Assembly (NCBI RefSeq): GCF_003105155.1
Contig: NZ_QETK01000024.1
Span: forward strand, 18,358-82,357
DNA from: Pseudomonas sp. SDI
Lineage (GTDB): Bacteria; Pseudomonadota; Gammaproteobacteria; Pseudomonadales; Pseudomonadaceae
Reading direction: 5' to 3'
Length of the DNA stretch: 64,000 nt
Below are positions 27,757 to 36,136 of the stretch, one piece after another. The position numbers were made by a program, and so were the translations under genes. How positions within the stretch are numbered: position 1 is the stretch's first letter; each line of letters starts with the position of its first letter. Below the pieces are notes generated by a model. The model worked only from the letters and a program-made list of their open reading frames with translations. It was not told the DNA's origin and searched no databases.

Positions 27757-28884
27757 TCATTTGCTTTCCGCCTGCTTGATCGCCAGCACGTCCTTAGGGG
27801 TAACCATGTCGCCCTTGTTGTTGCCCCAGGCGTTGCGTTCGTAGGTGACGACGGCGGCAATGTCGACTTCCGAAAGCTGCTTGCCAAAGGCGGCCATGGC
27901 CGTGCCGGGTTTGCCGTGGAAGACGATGCTCAGGTGACCTTCCTTCGGCCCGGTGGCGATCTTCGAGCCCTTGAGCGCTGGGAACATCGGTGGCAGACCC
28001 TGGCCTTCGGCCTGGTGACAGGCGACGCAGGTGGTGTGGTAGACCTTGTCGCCGCGTTCCACCAGCTCTTGCAGGGTCCATTCCTTGCTGGTCAGCTCCT
28101 TGAGCTTGGCGGCCTCGGCCTTGCGTTCGCCCAGCCAGGTGTCGTAGTCGGCCTTGGACTTGACCTCGACCACGATCGGCATGAAGCCGTGGTCCTTGCC
28201 GCACAGTTCGGTGCACTGACCGCGATAGATGCCGGGCTTCTCGACGCGGGTCCAGGCCTCGTTGACGAAGCCGGGAATGGCATCGCGCTTGACCGCAAAG
28301 GCCGGCACCCACCAGGAGTGGATAACGTCGGCGGCGGTCACCAGAAAGCGCACTTTCGCGCCGACCGGCAGCACCAGCGGCTGGTCGACTTCGAGCAGGT
28401 AGTGCTCGTCTTTAGGGGCCTTGTTATGAATCTGCTCGGCGGGGGTGGCAAGGTTGCTGAAGAACTCGACGTCCTGGCCCAGGTACTTGTAGTGCCATTT
28501 CCACTGGTAGCCGGTCACCTGGATATCCACGTCCGACTCGCTGGCATCGTAGATATCGATCAGGGTCTTGGTTGCCGGGATCGCCATCGCCACCAGGATC
28601 AGGAACGGTACCACCGTCCACATGATCTCGACCCAGGTATGCTCATGGAAATGCGCCGGCTGCTGGCCAGTGGAGCGGCGGTGGACGATCATCGACCAGA
28701 ACATCGCGCCGAATACCACGAGGCCGATCACCACGCAGATCCAGAAGATGGTCATGTGCAGGTCGAACACGGCGTTGCTGACTTCAGTCGCCCCTGGTGC
28801 CATGTTCACCGTCCAGGCGGCTTGCGCCGGCGTGAATAGCGACCACAACAGGAGGCCCATCCAGACGTGTGGATGTCGCATCAT
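27757..28884 (-). CDS. coxB: Cytochrome c oxidase subunit II with fused cytochrome c domain
   Basis: 375 residues. A signal peptide (ends near AQAAW) and two membrane helices are followed by a cupredoxin domain with the CuA motif CTELCGKDHGFMP (about residue 220), and then a C-terminal cytochrome c domain with CVACH near residue 293 and a likely Met ligand in GTAMAAFGKQ. The fused haem c makes this a caa3-like enzyme able to take electrons from cytochrome c4 or c5 types. First gene of the operon; its leader shares a 14-base element with cytochrome c4. Confidence 0.96.
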   Translation of the reverse strand: MMRHPHVWMGLLLWSLFTPAQAAWTVNMAPGATEVSNAVFDLHMTIFWICVVIGLVVFGAMFWSMIVHRRSTGQQPAHFHEHTWVEIMWTVVPFLILVAMAIPATKTLIDIYDASESDVDIQVTGYQWKWHYKYLGQDVEFFSNLATPAEQIHNKAPKDEHYLLEVDQPLVLPVGAKVRFLVTAADVIHSWWVPAFAVKRDAIPGFVNEAWTRVEKPGIYRGQCTELCGKDHGFMPIVVEVKSKADYDTWLGERKAEAAKLKELTSKEWTLQELVERGDKVYHTTCVACHQAEGQGLPPMFPALKGSKIATGPKEGHLSIVFHGKPGTAMAAFGKQLSEVDIAAVVTYERNAWGNNKGDMVTPKDVLAIKQAESK

Positions 28885-29252
28885 TGCGGGTTCCCCTTAT
28901 CGTTCTTGTTATCCCGGAGGCGTGGACCTACGGCTAAGGGTACGGCGTCAAGACGGCGAACTTTGACGACGAGCCCCTGCTGAACAGCAGGTGGGCCTCA
29001 TCAGCCAATCACTTTCAAAGCGGAGTATAGACAGCGACCCGGACCACGCAACGCGCTGCCGAAAATCGCTCATTCAGGGATAAGCCTTACGCTTGAGGCC
29101 TTGTAAGACATAGGCGCGGGAGCAATGATGGCACTTCGATATAGCTTTCGTGCGATTTAGTGCATAGGAGTTATTACAAATGCGTCTTAAGCTTTTGCAG
29201 AAGCAGGCTACCTTATGTCTTTCGTTTGTCATCCCTTGTCCTTGGAGTTGTC
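28885..29252. other. Divergent intergenic region between coxB and the 29.3 kb gene
   Basis: 368 bases without a credible gene. It contains the shared 14-base element at 28928-28941 and a CCTGCTG-AA-CAGCAGG hairpin at 28976-28991 within a longer imperfect stem. An AT-richer stretch (29080-29250) probably holds the promoter of the rightward gene. I could not assign -35/-10 boxes with confidence for either direction. Confidence 0.6.
28928..28941 (-). promoter_or_regulatory. 14-base element shared with the cytochrome c4 leader
   Basis: Sense-strand ACCCTTAGCCGTAG, 44-57 bases before the coxB start and identical to 8124-8137 ahead of cytochrome c4. Function unknown. Confidence 0.4.
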
Positions 29253-29900
29253 ATGAACATCGCCGCAGTGCGCGATCAAATCACCAAAGCCCACGAGCAT
29301 GAAGCCAGCCATGGCCAGTTGAAAGCGCAACTCGCGCAGCAATTGCCGCACTTGCACCCTACGATTCAGTTGCCGGAAAAGGACGCCCAGGGCACGTTGG
29401 CCCGCTTTGTTGCCGCTTATATCGATCAGGTCCCGGAGATGCTCGAGGCTGCCCATGAGGTGGCGCTTGAAGCCGGTATCGAGTCGCAGATCAAACCCGT
29501 ACTGAAGATCGCCGAAGCCTATTTCCTCCAGCCCCCGGACATCATGAATGGTCATGTCGGCCTGGAGAGCCTGCTGGACGAAGCGTACCTGGCGCATCGG
29601 CTGGTCGAGGAAGTCAACGACCTGTACATCAAGCATTTCCAGCAGCCATTGATTCCGCTGGACACGACCCTGGCTAACCTGATCGCCCATCAGTTGATCG
29701 GCGAGGCCTTTGCCAACCAGCTGGACGAAGTGGTGCACCACTCGGTGGACAGTATGCTCAATGAAGAGAGTTTTGCCCTGGAGTCGGTGGAAGCCTACCG
29801 CGACAAACTGACCAGCCCGGACACCGGGGCGGCGTGGAAGCGCTGGCCGTGCCTGTCGCGGCAGCTGGGGGTCGGATTGGAGCTGGATCAGCCGGCGTAA
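29253..29900 (+). CDS. Conserved hypothetical protein beside the cox operon
   Basis: 215 residues, mostly helical and soluble, without signal peptide or membrane segment. No catalytic motif is recognised. Segments such as DIMNGHVGLESLLDEAYLAHRLVEEVNDLY and HQLIGEAFANQLDEVVHHSVDSML are well formed and suggest a helical bundle. ATG at 29253 is preferred because it follows a good RBS (TTGGAG) and the region upstream is not protein-like. The gene accompanies the cox operon in other Pseudomonas genomes. Function unknown. Confidence 0.8.
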   Translation: MNIAAVRDQITKAHEHEASHGQLKAQLAQQLPHLHPTIQLPEKDAQGTLARFVAAYIDQVPEMLEAAHEVALEAGIESQIKPVLKIAEAYFLQPPDIMNGHVGLESLLDEAYLAHRLVEEVNDLYIKHFQQPLIPLDTTLANLIAHQLIGEAFANQLDEVVHHSVDSMLNEESFALESVEAYRDKLTSPDTGAAWKRWPCLSRQLGVGLELDQPA

Positions 29901-29913
29901 ACGTTCAAAGAAC

Positions 29914-29979
29914 ATCGCGGGACGAGCCCGCTCCCACAGGCGTTGCGGAGCCCTTGTGGGAGCGGGCTCGGCCTGCGCT
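29914..29979. repeat. REP pair (BIME-like)
   Basis: TCGCGGGACGAGCCCGCTCC is followed after about 20 bases by its inverted copy starting TGTGGGAGCGGGCTC. The same core recurs at 49942, 54444, 57452 and 63980. Confidence 0.8.
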
Positions 29980-30063
29980 AGCCTCACCAGCGGCCTAACC
30001 TCATGCCCCAACGCCTACCGTAGTACGCACCCACCCCTCGGTGATGTTCAGGAAGCGTCAGGG

Positions 30064-30786
30064 CTAGTAGCGGCCCTTCGGCGTAGCGCAGGGAATCGGC
30101 TGGCCAGCCGTCAGCGGCAGGAAGGCGTCACTGACCGCGTCATAGGCGGTGATTTCGCTGGTTTCGATGTCGTAGATCCAGCCGTGGATATACAACTGGC
30201 CAGCTGCCAGGCGCGAGGCAACCGAAGGATGAGTGCGCAAGTGCTGCAACTGGGCGATGACGTTTTCCTTGGTCAGCACCTGCATGCTGGCGTGCTCGTC
30301 GCTGCAATGGCAGTTGTCTTCCACCACGGTACGGGCGACTTCGGCATGGCGTAGCCAGGCGCGTACGGTCGGCATCTTCTCCAGCGTGTGCGGATTGAGT
30401 ACCGCGCGCATGGCGCCGCAATCCGAGTGCCCACAGACGATGATGTGCTGCACACCCAAGGCCAGTACGGCGTACTCGATGGCAGTGGAAACGCCGCCGT
30501 TCATCTGCCCATAGGGCGGCACCACGTTACCGACGTTACGGGTCACGAACAGGTCGCCTGGCGAGCTGTTGGTGATCAGTTCGGGAACGATGCGCGAGTC
30601 GGCGCACGTAATGAACATCGCCCGTGGGGTTTGCGCAGTGGCGAGTTTCTTGAACAGCTCTTCCTGCTGCGGGAAGACTTCATGGTGAAAATGCAAAAAG
30701 CCGTCGACGATATGCTTCAACGCGGCATCGGCACTCTCGGCTGCAACAGCCGGGCCGGTCGGAGAGGGTTCTTTTTCTTCTGGCAT
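30064..30786 (-). CDS. Beta-carbonic anhydrase
   Basis: 240 residues. Zinc-ligand and active-site motifs are complete: CADSRIVPE (Cys and Asp-Arg dyad, about residue 61), and CGHSDCGAM (His and Cys, about 120). It interconverts CO2 and bicarbonate in the cytoplasm. The N-terminus carries a short acidic/Pro-rich tail (EEKEPSPTGPA). In P. aeruginosa the equivalent gene sits next to a SulP-type transporter near the cox operon; no such transporter is present here. Confidence 0.93.
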   Translation of the reverse strand: MPEEKEPSPTGPAVAAESADAALKHIVDGFLHFHHEVFPQQEELFKKLATAQTPRAMFITCADSRIVPELITNSSPGDLFVTRNVGNVVPPYGQMNGGVSTAIEYAVLALGVQHIIVCGHSDCGAMRAVLNPHTLEKMPTVRAWLRHAEVARTVVEDNCHCSDEHASMQVLTKENVIAQLQHLRTHPSVASRLAAGQLYIHGWIYDIETSEITAYDAVSDAFLPLTAGQPIPCATPKGRY

Positions 30787-31026
30787 GATTCATCCTCTAT
30801 GACGGTTCGAAAGTAGATCCATATTACCGGTAACGGTTCAGGCATCGCTTGTTGGATGACGGACGCGCTGCATAGATCACAGTCGCGCTGGATTGAGCGC
30901 TGAAACTAGCGTGCGACACTGCGCCGAAACTGCATCAGAAGGCTCTAGAACGGGCTTTCCGGTTTCTTTGAAGTGGATTCTGGATACTAGCAAAAAAACA
31001 CTAATAGCCACTATCGAGTACTTGTT

Positions 31027-32085
31027 TCAGAGCAGCGAAAGCTGCTGCCCGGGCGGACAAAATGCAGTGCAATCAAGGGCATAATCCTCGCGCTGGTTGA
31101 GCCCCAGGCGGCGCACGGCTTTACTGAAACGCTGCGCCAGCAGGTCGGCAAACACACCTTCGCCACGCATGCGGCTGCCAAAGCGGCTGTCGTAGATTTC
31201 CCCGCCGCGGCTCTGGCGGATCAGGCTCAGCACATGATTGGCGCGTTGCGGGTAGTGATCGTGCAGCCACTGCTCGAACAGTGGCGCCACCTCCAGCGGC
31301 AGGCGCAGCAGCATGTACCCGGCATTCAGTGCACCGGCGGCGCTGGCGGCCTCCAGCAACTGTTCCAGCTCGCTGTCGTTGATCATCGGGATCATCGGCG
31401 AGCACAGCACGCCCACCGGAATCCCCGCCTCGCGCATCACCCGGATCGCCCGCAAGCGCGCCTTGGGCGCCGCTGCACGGGGTTCGAGCGTGCGCTTGAG
31501 TTCGTCGTCGAGGGTGGTCAGGCTGATCATCACCGACACCAGCCGTTGCTTGGCCAACTCGCTGAGCAGGTCGAGATCGCGCAGGATCAGCGCCCCCTTG
31601 GTGATGAGGGTGACCGGATGCCGATAGCGCAGCAGCACTTCCAGCAAACGGCGGGTGAGCAGTTGCTCGCGCTCGATGGGCTGGTAGGGGTCGGTGTTCG
31701 AACCAAGGTTGATCGGCGCACAGACGTAGCCGGGCTTCGACAGTTGCTGCTCCAGCACCTCGGCCGCGTTGGTCTTGGCGATCAGCTTGGTTTCGAAATC
31801 GAGGCCCGGCGAGAGATCCCAGTAGGCATGGCTGGGCCGCGCGTAGCAGTAGATGCAGCCATGCTCGCAACCGCGATAGGGGTTGATCGAGCGGTCGAAG
31901 GGCAGGTCGGGCGAGCTGTTGCGGGTGATGATGGTCTTCGCGCTTTCCAGCCGTACCTCGGTGCCCTGGGTCAGCGGGGCTTCCTGGTACCAGCCATCGT
32001 CTTCGGCCAGCGAGCGGTTCGGCGCGAAGCGGTTGTGTGGATTGTGCGCGGTACCACGACCGCGCACGGGAGGGGGGGTGACCAT
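31027..32085 (-). CDS. SOS-regulated radical SAM protein (PA0069/Rv2578c family)
   Basis: 352 residues with the radical SAM cluster motif CEHGCIYCYAR (CxxxCxxC, about residue 75) inside NPYRGCEHGCIYCYARPSH. The SPL-like segment NLGSNTDPYQPIERE and LITKGALILRDLDLL follow. The family is related to spore photoproduct lyase but lacks a proven activity; a DNA-lesion role is plausible. A near-consensus LexA box stands 15 bases upstream of ATG 32085, and the P. aeruginosa homologue belongs to the LexA regulon. The C-terminus has an additional Cys pair region (DCTAFCPPG). An upstream extension would run through the LexA box, so ATG 32085 is chosen. Confidence 0.9.
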   Translation of the reverse strand: MVTPPPVRGRGTAHNPHNRFAPNRSLAEDDGWYQEAPLTQGTEVRLESAKTIITRNSSPDLPFDRSINPYRGCEHGCIYCYARPSHAYWDLSPGLDFETKLIAKTNAAEVLEQQLSKPGYVCAPINLGSNTDPYQPIEREQLLTRRLLEVLLRYRHPVTLITKGALILRDLDLLSELAKQRLVSVMISLTTLDDELKRTLEPRAAAPKARLRAIRVMREAGIPVGVLCSPMIPMINDSELEQLLEAASAAGALNAGYMLLRLPLEVAPLFEQWLHDHYPQRANHVLSLIRQSRGGEIYDSRFGSRMRGEGVFADLLAQRFSKAVRRLGLNQREDYALDCTAFCPPGQQLSLL

Positions 32086-32099
32086 GAGGAGCACCTCTA

Positions 32100-32119
32100 T
32101 ACTGGATAAATATACAGTA
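32100..32119. promoter_or_regulatory. LexA (SOS) box
   Basis: TACTG-GATAAATATA-CAGTA is CTG-N10-CAG with both flanking TA pairs, differing from the gamma-proteobacterial consensus only in the AT-rich centre. It overlaps the expected promoter of the radical SAM gene. Confidence 0.88.
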
Positions 32120-32169
32120 TAAGAATGCTCGGCGCAGCGCCAGTCGAGGCGACGAACTACCACCCAGGG

Positions 32170-32673
32170 TCACTTCACCCTGACCAGCAGAAACTCGCAC
32201 TCCTCGCCCAGTTCAACGTTCAGGTAATGAAACACCCCCGGCTCGTAGTGAGGCCGATCGGGCAGCGCCTTGACCGTGTGGCCGCGATGGTCGCGCCAGC
32301 GGCACATCAGGCCCTTTTCGGTCCATTTCAGCGGTTCGAGTTTCCAGAAATCCGTGACCTCAGCGTTGTAGTAGAGCCCCAGGTAACCATTGCGGCTGAT
32401 ACCGAGCTTCTTCTGCGCGTCCTTGCCGGTGCCGCCGATGTTGAAGTGCAGACGCTCTGCCGTCTGCGCAATACAGGTGAAGGCCAGCGCTGGCGGCCGC
32501 TTGTCGCCGCCGACCTGCAGCCAGTCATCCTCCGGGACCACGCCGCCGTGGAACTTGTCGCTGTAACGGCTCAGGCGCAGCGGTATTTCGCGGCCATCCT
32601 TGAGCAGGTAGATCAGACCTTCGAGCCGCTCGATCTGTTCGGCATACGGGGTTGGGGTTTGCGGGTCGTCCAT
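32170..32673 (-). CDS. Conserved hypothetical protein
   Basis: 167 residues, soluble, with no recognised domain. Features seen are a short N-terminal helix (EQIERLEGLIYLLKDG), then a beta-rich region (REIPLRLSRYSDKFHGGVV, HFNIGGTGKDAQKKLGISRNG, KWTEKGLMCRWRDHRGHTV) and a well-formed C-terminal strand (EECEFLLVRVK). ATG at 32673 is preferred over GTG at 32679 because AGGAG lies five bases before it. It lies between the second M3 peptidase and the SOS radical SAM gene, on the same strand. No function is proposed. Confidence 0.75.
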   Translation of the reverse strand: MDDPQTPTPYAEQIERLEGLIYLLKDGREIPLRLSRYSDKFHGGVVPEDDWLQVGGDKRPPALAFTCIAQTAERLHFNIGGTGKDAQKKLGISRNGYLGLYYNAEVTDFWKLEPLKWTEKGLMCRWRDHRGHTVKALPDRPHYEPGVFHYLNVELGEECEFLLVRVK

Positions 32674-32769
32674 GGGCACTCCTGGTGCGTTGGCTGTTCG
32701 GGTTGCTCACGCTAGAAGCCTGGCCTGCCGGCGTTAAGGCCGAAGGCCTTCTCGGCGGGCGACGACTGC

Positions 32770-34767
32770 TCAGCCGGCGTCATGCCAGCTGAGGAACGGT
32801 TCGAGGCTAACCGGCCGCCCGCGAAACGCGATGAAGCCCTCAGACAACGGGCGCAAGGTGCCCGGCGCGAAGATCGCCTGCTCGAACGCCTTGCCCGTGG
32901 CGCGGTTGCTCAAGCCTTCCTGCTCGAATCGCTCGAAAGCATCCAGCGCATGCACCCGCGACCACAGGTAGCAGTAGTAGCCCGCCTCATAGCCGGTAAC
33001 CAGATGATCCAACGCACTGGCCGGCCGCTCGAAGTCAGCCAATGGCCACGGCAGCACGCTGTTGTACACCGCCTCGGCGAGCGCGCGGACACCCTCGGCA
33101 GGCGCCTGCTGGTGCAGGCGCAGATCGAACAGCGAGGCCGCCAACTCGCGCGCCAGGCGCAGGCACTCCTGCTGCCGCCGGTTTTTCAGGAAGCCTTCCA
33201 GACGCGTTTGCGACACGGCTTCGCCATGCTGGTAATGGGCGCTGATGCTCGCCAGCCAGGGCGCCGACCAGGCCCAGCGCTCCAGGGTTTCGGCGGGAAA
33301 CTCCGAGCCGTCCTCGCCCAGGCGCTCCAGGCGAGTGAGGCTGTACTCGCTGTGGCTGACGAGAAATTGATGCAGACAATGGCCGAACTCGTGGAGCAAC
33401 TTGCGCAGTTCCAGATGGCTGACCAACGCCGGCTCCCCCTCCGGCGGCTGGCGCACCGTGCAGATCAGCACGGCGGCAGCCTTGTGGAAAACCCCTTCGG
33501 CATCGCTGTGCCGGTTCCACATGCGCAGGGTCCAGACAGCATCGTCCTTGTGCTGCCGACCCAGCGCATCGATGTACAGGTAGCCAAGCAGGGCATGGTC
33601 CTGCGACACCTCGTAAACCTGCACATCGGCATGCCAGGTCGGCAGTTCCGGGTTGTGGACAATGTCCACGGCAAACAGCTGCCGCGCCAGCGCCAGCATG
33701 GCCTGCAGCACGCCATGAAGTGGAAAGAAGGTGCGGAACTGCTCGGCCGACACGCCTGCCGAGCGCTGGTTTGCGGCGCGCAGCTGGTAGGCGACGTCCC
33801 AGGGCTGCAGGGCGCCGCCATTCAGCGCTTCCAGACGCTGACGCAAGCGCGTGAACAGCGGTCGGGCCTGGGTGAGCAACTGGTCGAGGAACTGCTGTAC
33901 CTGAGCCACCGAGTCGGCGGTTTTACGCTCCACGCTGAGGTCGGCGAAGCTGGCGAACGAGAGGATCTGCGCCTTCTCATGGCGCAGGGTGGCGAGGGTG
34001 TGCAGTACCACGGCGTTGTCCGGCCCCGGGTCCAGTTCGCTGGCGCGGGCATGGAAAGCGCGGTACACCTCCTCGCGCAAGGTGCGGTCTTCGGCGTATT
34101 CCAGCACGGCCTGGCAGGTATCTTCGCGCAGCGGAATCAGCCAGCCCTCGCGGCCTTCGGCAGCGGCCAGTTGCGCCATCGCCGCCAGCTCCAGCGCTGG
34201 CACACCAGCCATGCGCCGAGGGTCGCTGACCGCAAGGGTGCGTTGCGCTGCCACACCGAGGTTGGCACCAAAGGCGCCCTCCAGGACGAGGATGCGGGCC
34301 TTCAAGTCGGCCAGCCGTTCGCGTTCGGCGGGCGACAGGGTGCCGCAACTGATCCGAAAGCTGTGCCGCAACTGCGCCAGGACCGCCTTGCGCTCGACGC
34401 TCAGGTTCTGCCCGTGGGTACTGGCAGCAAGGCGGTCGTAGAGCGCGTAGAGCTCGACGTTCTGCTCTTTTTCCACACGGTAGATTTCGCTCAGGAAATA
34501 GCATTCGTGCACCGCCTCGCTCCAGGGTGAGCCCCGGTTGGCCAGCGGGATGATCGCGCAGAGGACGCGGTTCAGGCGTGCATCGAGGGCGTCGACCGCC
34601 TTGACCAGGTCGTCCCAGGTCGGCAGGTGTGCCTGGCTGGCGACGATGCGCTGCAAGGCCTGGCGGTTGGCGGCAATGACCTGGCCGATGGCCGGCAGCA
34701 GGTGCTCGATGCGCAGTTGGTCGTAAGGGGCAAGTTCGAAGGGTTGCAGCAGGGGGTTGTCGCTCAT
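32770..34767 (-). CDS. Second M3-family oligopeptidase (PrlC paralogue)
   Basis: 665 residues, collinear with oligopeptidase A. The zinc site is HEFGH in LLHEFGHCLHQFL (about residue 455), with a downstream Glu ligand in SEFPAETLERW. The family hydrolyses short peptides in the cytoplasm. A second and more canonical copy, prlC, lies at 43308-45359; the N-terminal motif NPLLQ and the overall organisation are shared, but most of the sequence has diverged. ATG at 34767 follows AGGAGT at a good spacing. Compared with prlC, this copy has the same catalytic residues, so it is probably active with a different substrate preference. Confidence 0.9.
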   Translation of the reverse strand: MSDNPLLQPFELAPYDQLRIEHLLPAIGQVIAANRQALQRIVASQAHLPTWDDLVKAVDALDARLNRVLCAIIPLANRGSPWSEAVHECYFLSEIYRVEKEQNVELYALYDRLAASTHGQNLSVERKAVLAQLRHSFRISCGTLSPAERERLADLKARILVLEGAFGANLGVAAQRTLAVSDPRRMAGVPALELAAMAQLAAAEGREGWLIPLREDTCQAVLEYAEDRTLREEVYRAFHARASELDPGPDNAVVLHTLATLRHEKAQILSFASFADLSVERKTADSVAQVQQFLDQLLTQARPLFTRLRQRLEALNGGALQPWDVAYQLRAANQRSAGVSAEQFRTFFPLHGVLQAMLALARQLFAVDIVHNPELPTWHADVQVYEVSQDHALLGYLYIDALGRQHKDDAVWTLRMWNRHSDAEGVFHKAAAVLICTVRQPPEGEPALVSHLELRKLLHEFGHCLHQFLVSHSEYSLTRLERLGEDGSEFPAETLERWAWSAPWLASISAHYQHGEAVSQTRLEGFLKNRRQQECLRLARELAASLFDLRLHQQAPAEGVRALAEAVYNSVLPWPLADFERPASALDHLVTGYEAGYYCYLWSRVHALDAFERFEQEGLSNRATGKAFEQAIFAPGTLRPLSEGFIAFRGRPVSLEPFLSWHDAG

Positions 34768-34852
34768 GGGGGACTCCTGACGTGATGAAGGGCGCGTCAC
34801 TTTCAGGATTTGTGCGTGGGGCTGGGGGCTAGCTATCTAGCACCGCCAAAAC

Positions 34853-34882
34853 GCATCGCGGAACGACTCGTCCCGCGATGCG
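34853..34882. terminator. REP-like hairpin after the MFS exporter gene
   Basis: GCATCGCGG pairs with CCGCGATGC-type arm (CCCGCGATGC) across an 11-base loop, five bases past the MFS stop codon. It probably ends the minus-strand biosynthetic operon. Confidence 0.55.
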
Positions 34883-34887
34883 ATCCG

Positions 34888-36078
34888 TCAGGTCAACGCA
34901 TGCCGATAGGCCTGCTGCATGCGCACGAAGCCCACCAGCGACAGCGCCAGCAGCGCCGCAAAGATCCCGGCAATCTGCCAGTTGCTCTCACTCGGCACAT
35001 AGCTCGCCAGCCCCGAGGCAATCGAACCGAACACCAGCATCAGGCAGCCCTGCAGGCTTGCCGCCACCCCGGCGCGGTCCGGGAACAGCGACATCGAACG
35101 GGCCATGGCGTTGGAGAAGATGAAGCCCTGGCCAAAGGCAACGATCATCACCCCCAGCAACGCGCTCCACAGGGTCAGCTCCAGCGGCGTCACCAGCATC
35201 ACCGCGATCCCCAGCACGAACAGCGCCACCCCGGATTTCATCAATTGCTCGCTGGCCACCCGCTTGATCAGGGCACGATTGAGCAGGGTACCGCTGAGGT
35301 AGCACACGCCCACGCCCAACGCCGTCGAGCCGAAGAACGAAGCGCTGTAGCCAAGCTTGTCCTGAACGATGTACGGGCCGATCACGTTCCACATCAGAAA
35401 GGCCGAGAAGCTGCCGCCGATGATGATCACCGAAGACATGAAGCGCACGTCGGTGATCACCGACCTGTAGCCTCGGATGGTTTGCGCGGCGGTGCGCTTC
35501 TTCTCCGGTGTCAGCGACTCGCGCAGCCCGCCCAGCACAAAACCGAGCACAGCCAGCCCATACAGGCTGTAGAGCACGAAGTTGTAGCGCCAGCCGAGCC
35601 ATTCCTCGACCTTGCCGCCAATGAACGGCGCGATCACCGGGCCCAGACCGAAGGCCAGGCTCAGGTAGATGATCGCCACGCCGAAGCGTTCACCCTTGAT
35701 GTTGTCGACCAGCAGCGCACGCGCCACCACCTGGCACGAACCGATGGCGAAGCCTTGCAGCGCTCGCGCCAGCAACAGCATCTCGATGGAGGTGGAGAAG
35801 GTCGCCAGCAGGCTGCCGGCAATGAACATCAGCAGGCCGAGAATCACCGCCGACTTGCGCCCACGGGAGTCGGCCATGATGCCGAAGAACAGTTGGCCGA
35901 TGGCATAGCTGATCAACGTGATGGTGATGGTGTTCTGCATCAGGCTGGGGCTGGCCGCCAGCTCACGGCCAATGGAAGGAATGCTCGGTGCATAGAGGTC
36001 GATGGCAATGCCGCCGACACTGTTGATGAACGGGGCAAGAAACACGATGAAGTTTTCGTAGCGCTTGTTTTGCGACAT
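34888..36078 (-). CDS. MFS exporter, Bcr/CflA-like (last gene of the LysR-controlled operon)
   Basis: 396 residues and twelve predicted helices. The MFS motif A loop reads GIMADSRGRKSAV near residue 70, and helix 1 continues with the drug:H+ antiporter-like DLYAPSIPSIGRELAAS. The Bcr/CflA group exports small amphipathic molecules. It is the promoter-distal gene after the acyltransferase-like gene (58 bases upstream) and may export the product of the oxygenase-ligase-acyltransferase genes. ATG at 36078 gives the usual short cytoplasmic N-terminus. Confidence 0.85.
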   Translation of the reverse strand: MSQNKRYENFIVFLAPFINSVGGIAIDLYAPSIPSIGRELAASPSLMQNTITITLISYAIGQLFFGIMADSRGRKSAVILGLLMFIAGSLLATFSTSIEMLLLARALQGFAIGSCQVVARALLVDNIKGERFGVAIIYLSLAFGLGPVIAPFIGGKVEEWLGWRYNFVLYSLYGLAVLGFVLGGLRESLTPEKKRTAAQTIRGYRSVITDVRFMSSVIIIGGSFSAFLMWNVIGPYIVQDKLGYSASFFGSTALGVGVCYLSGTLLNRALIKRVASEQLMKSGVALFVLGIAVMLVTPLELTLWSALLGVMIVAFGQGFIFSNAMARSMSLFPDRAGVAASLQGCLMLVFGSIASGLASYVPSESNWQIAGIFAALLALSLVGFVRMQQAYRHALT

Positions 36079-36136
36079 AAGGTCACCAGGCGTCTGGAGA
36101 GCAGGGCCGGCACCTGGCCGACCCTGCCCGTTTTTA

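Noticed and set aside
29914..29979. Repeats considered as a CRISPR array
   Set aside because: There are only two inverted arms with a short gap, no regularly spaced direct repeats and no cas genes; they fit REP pairs.
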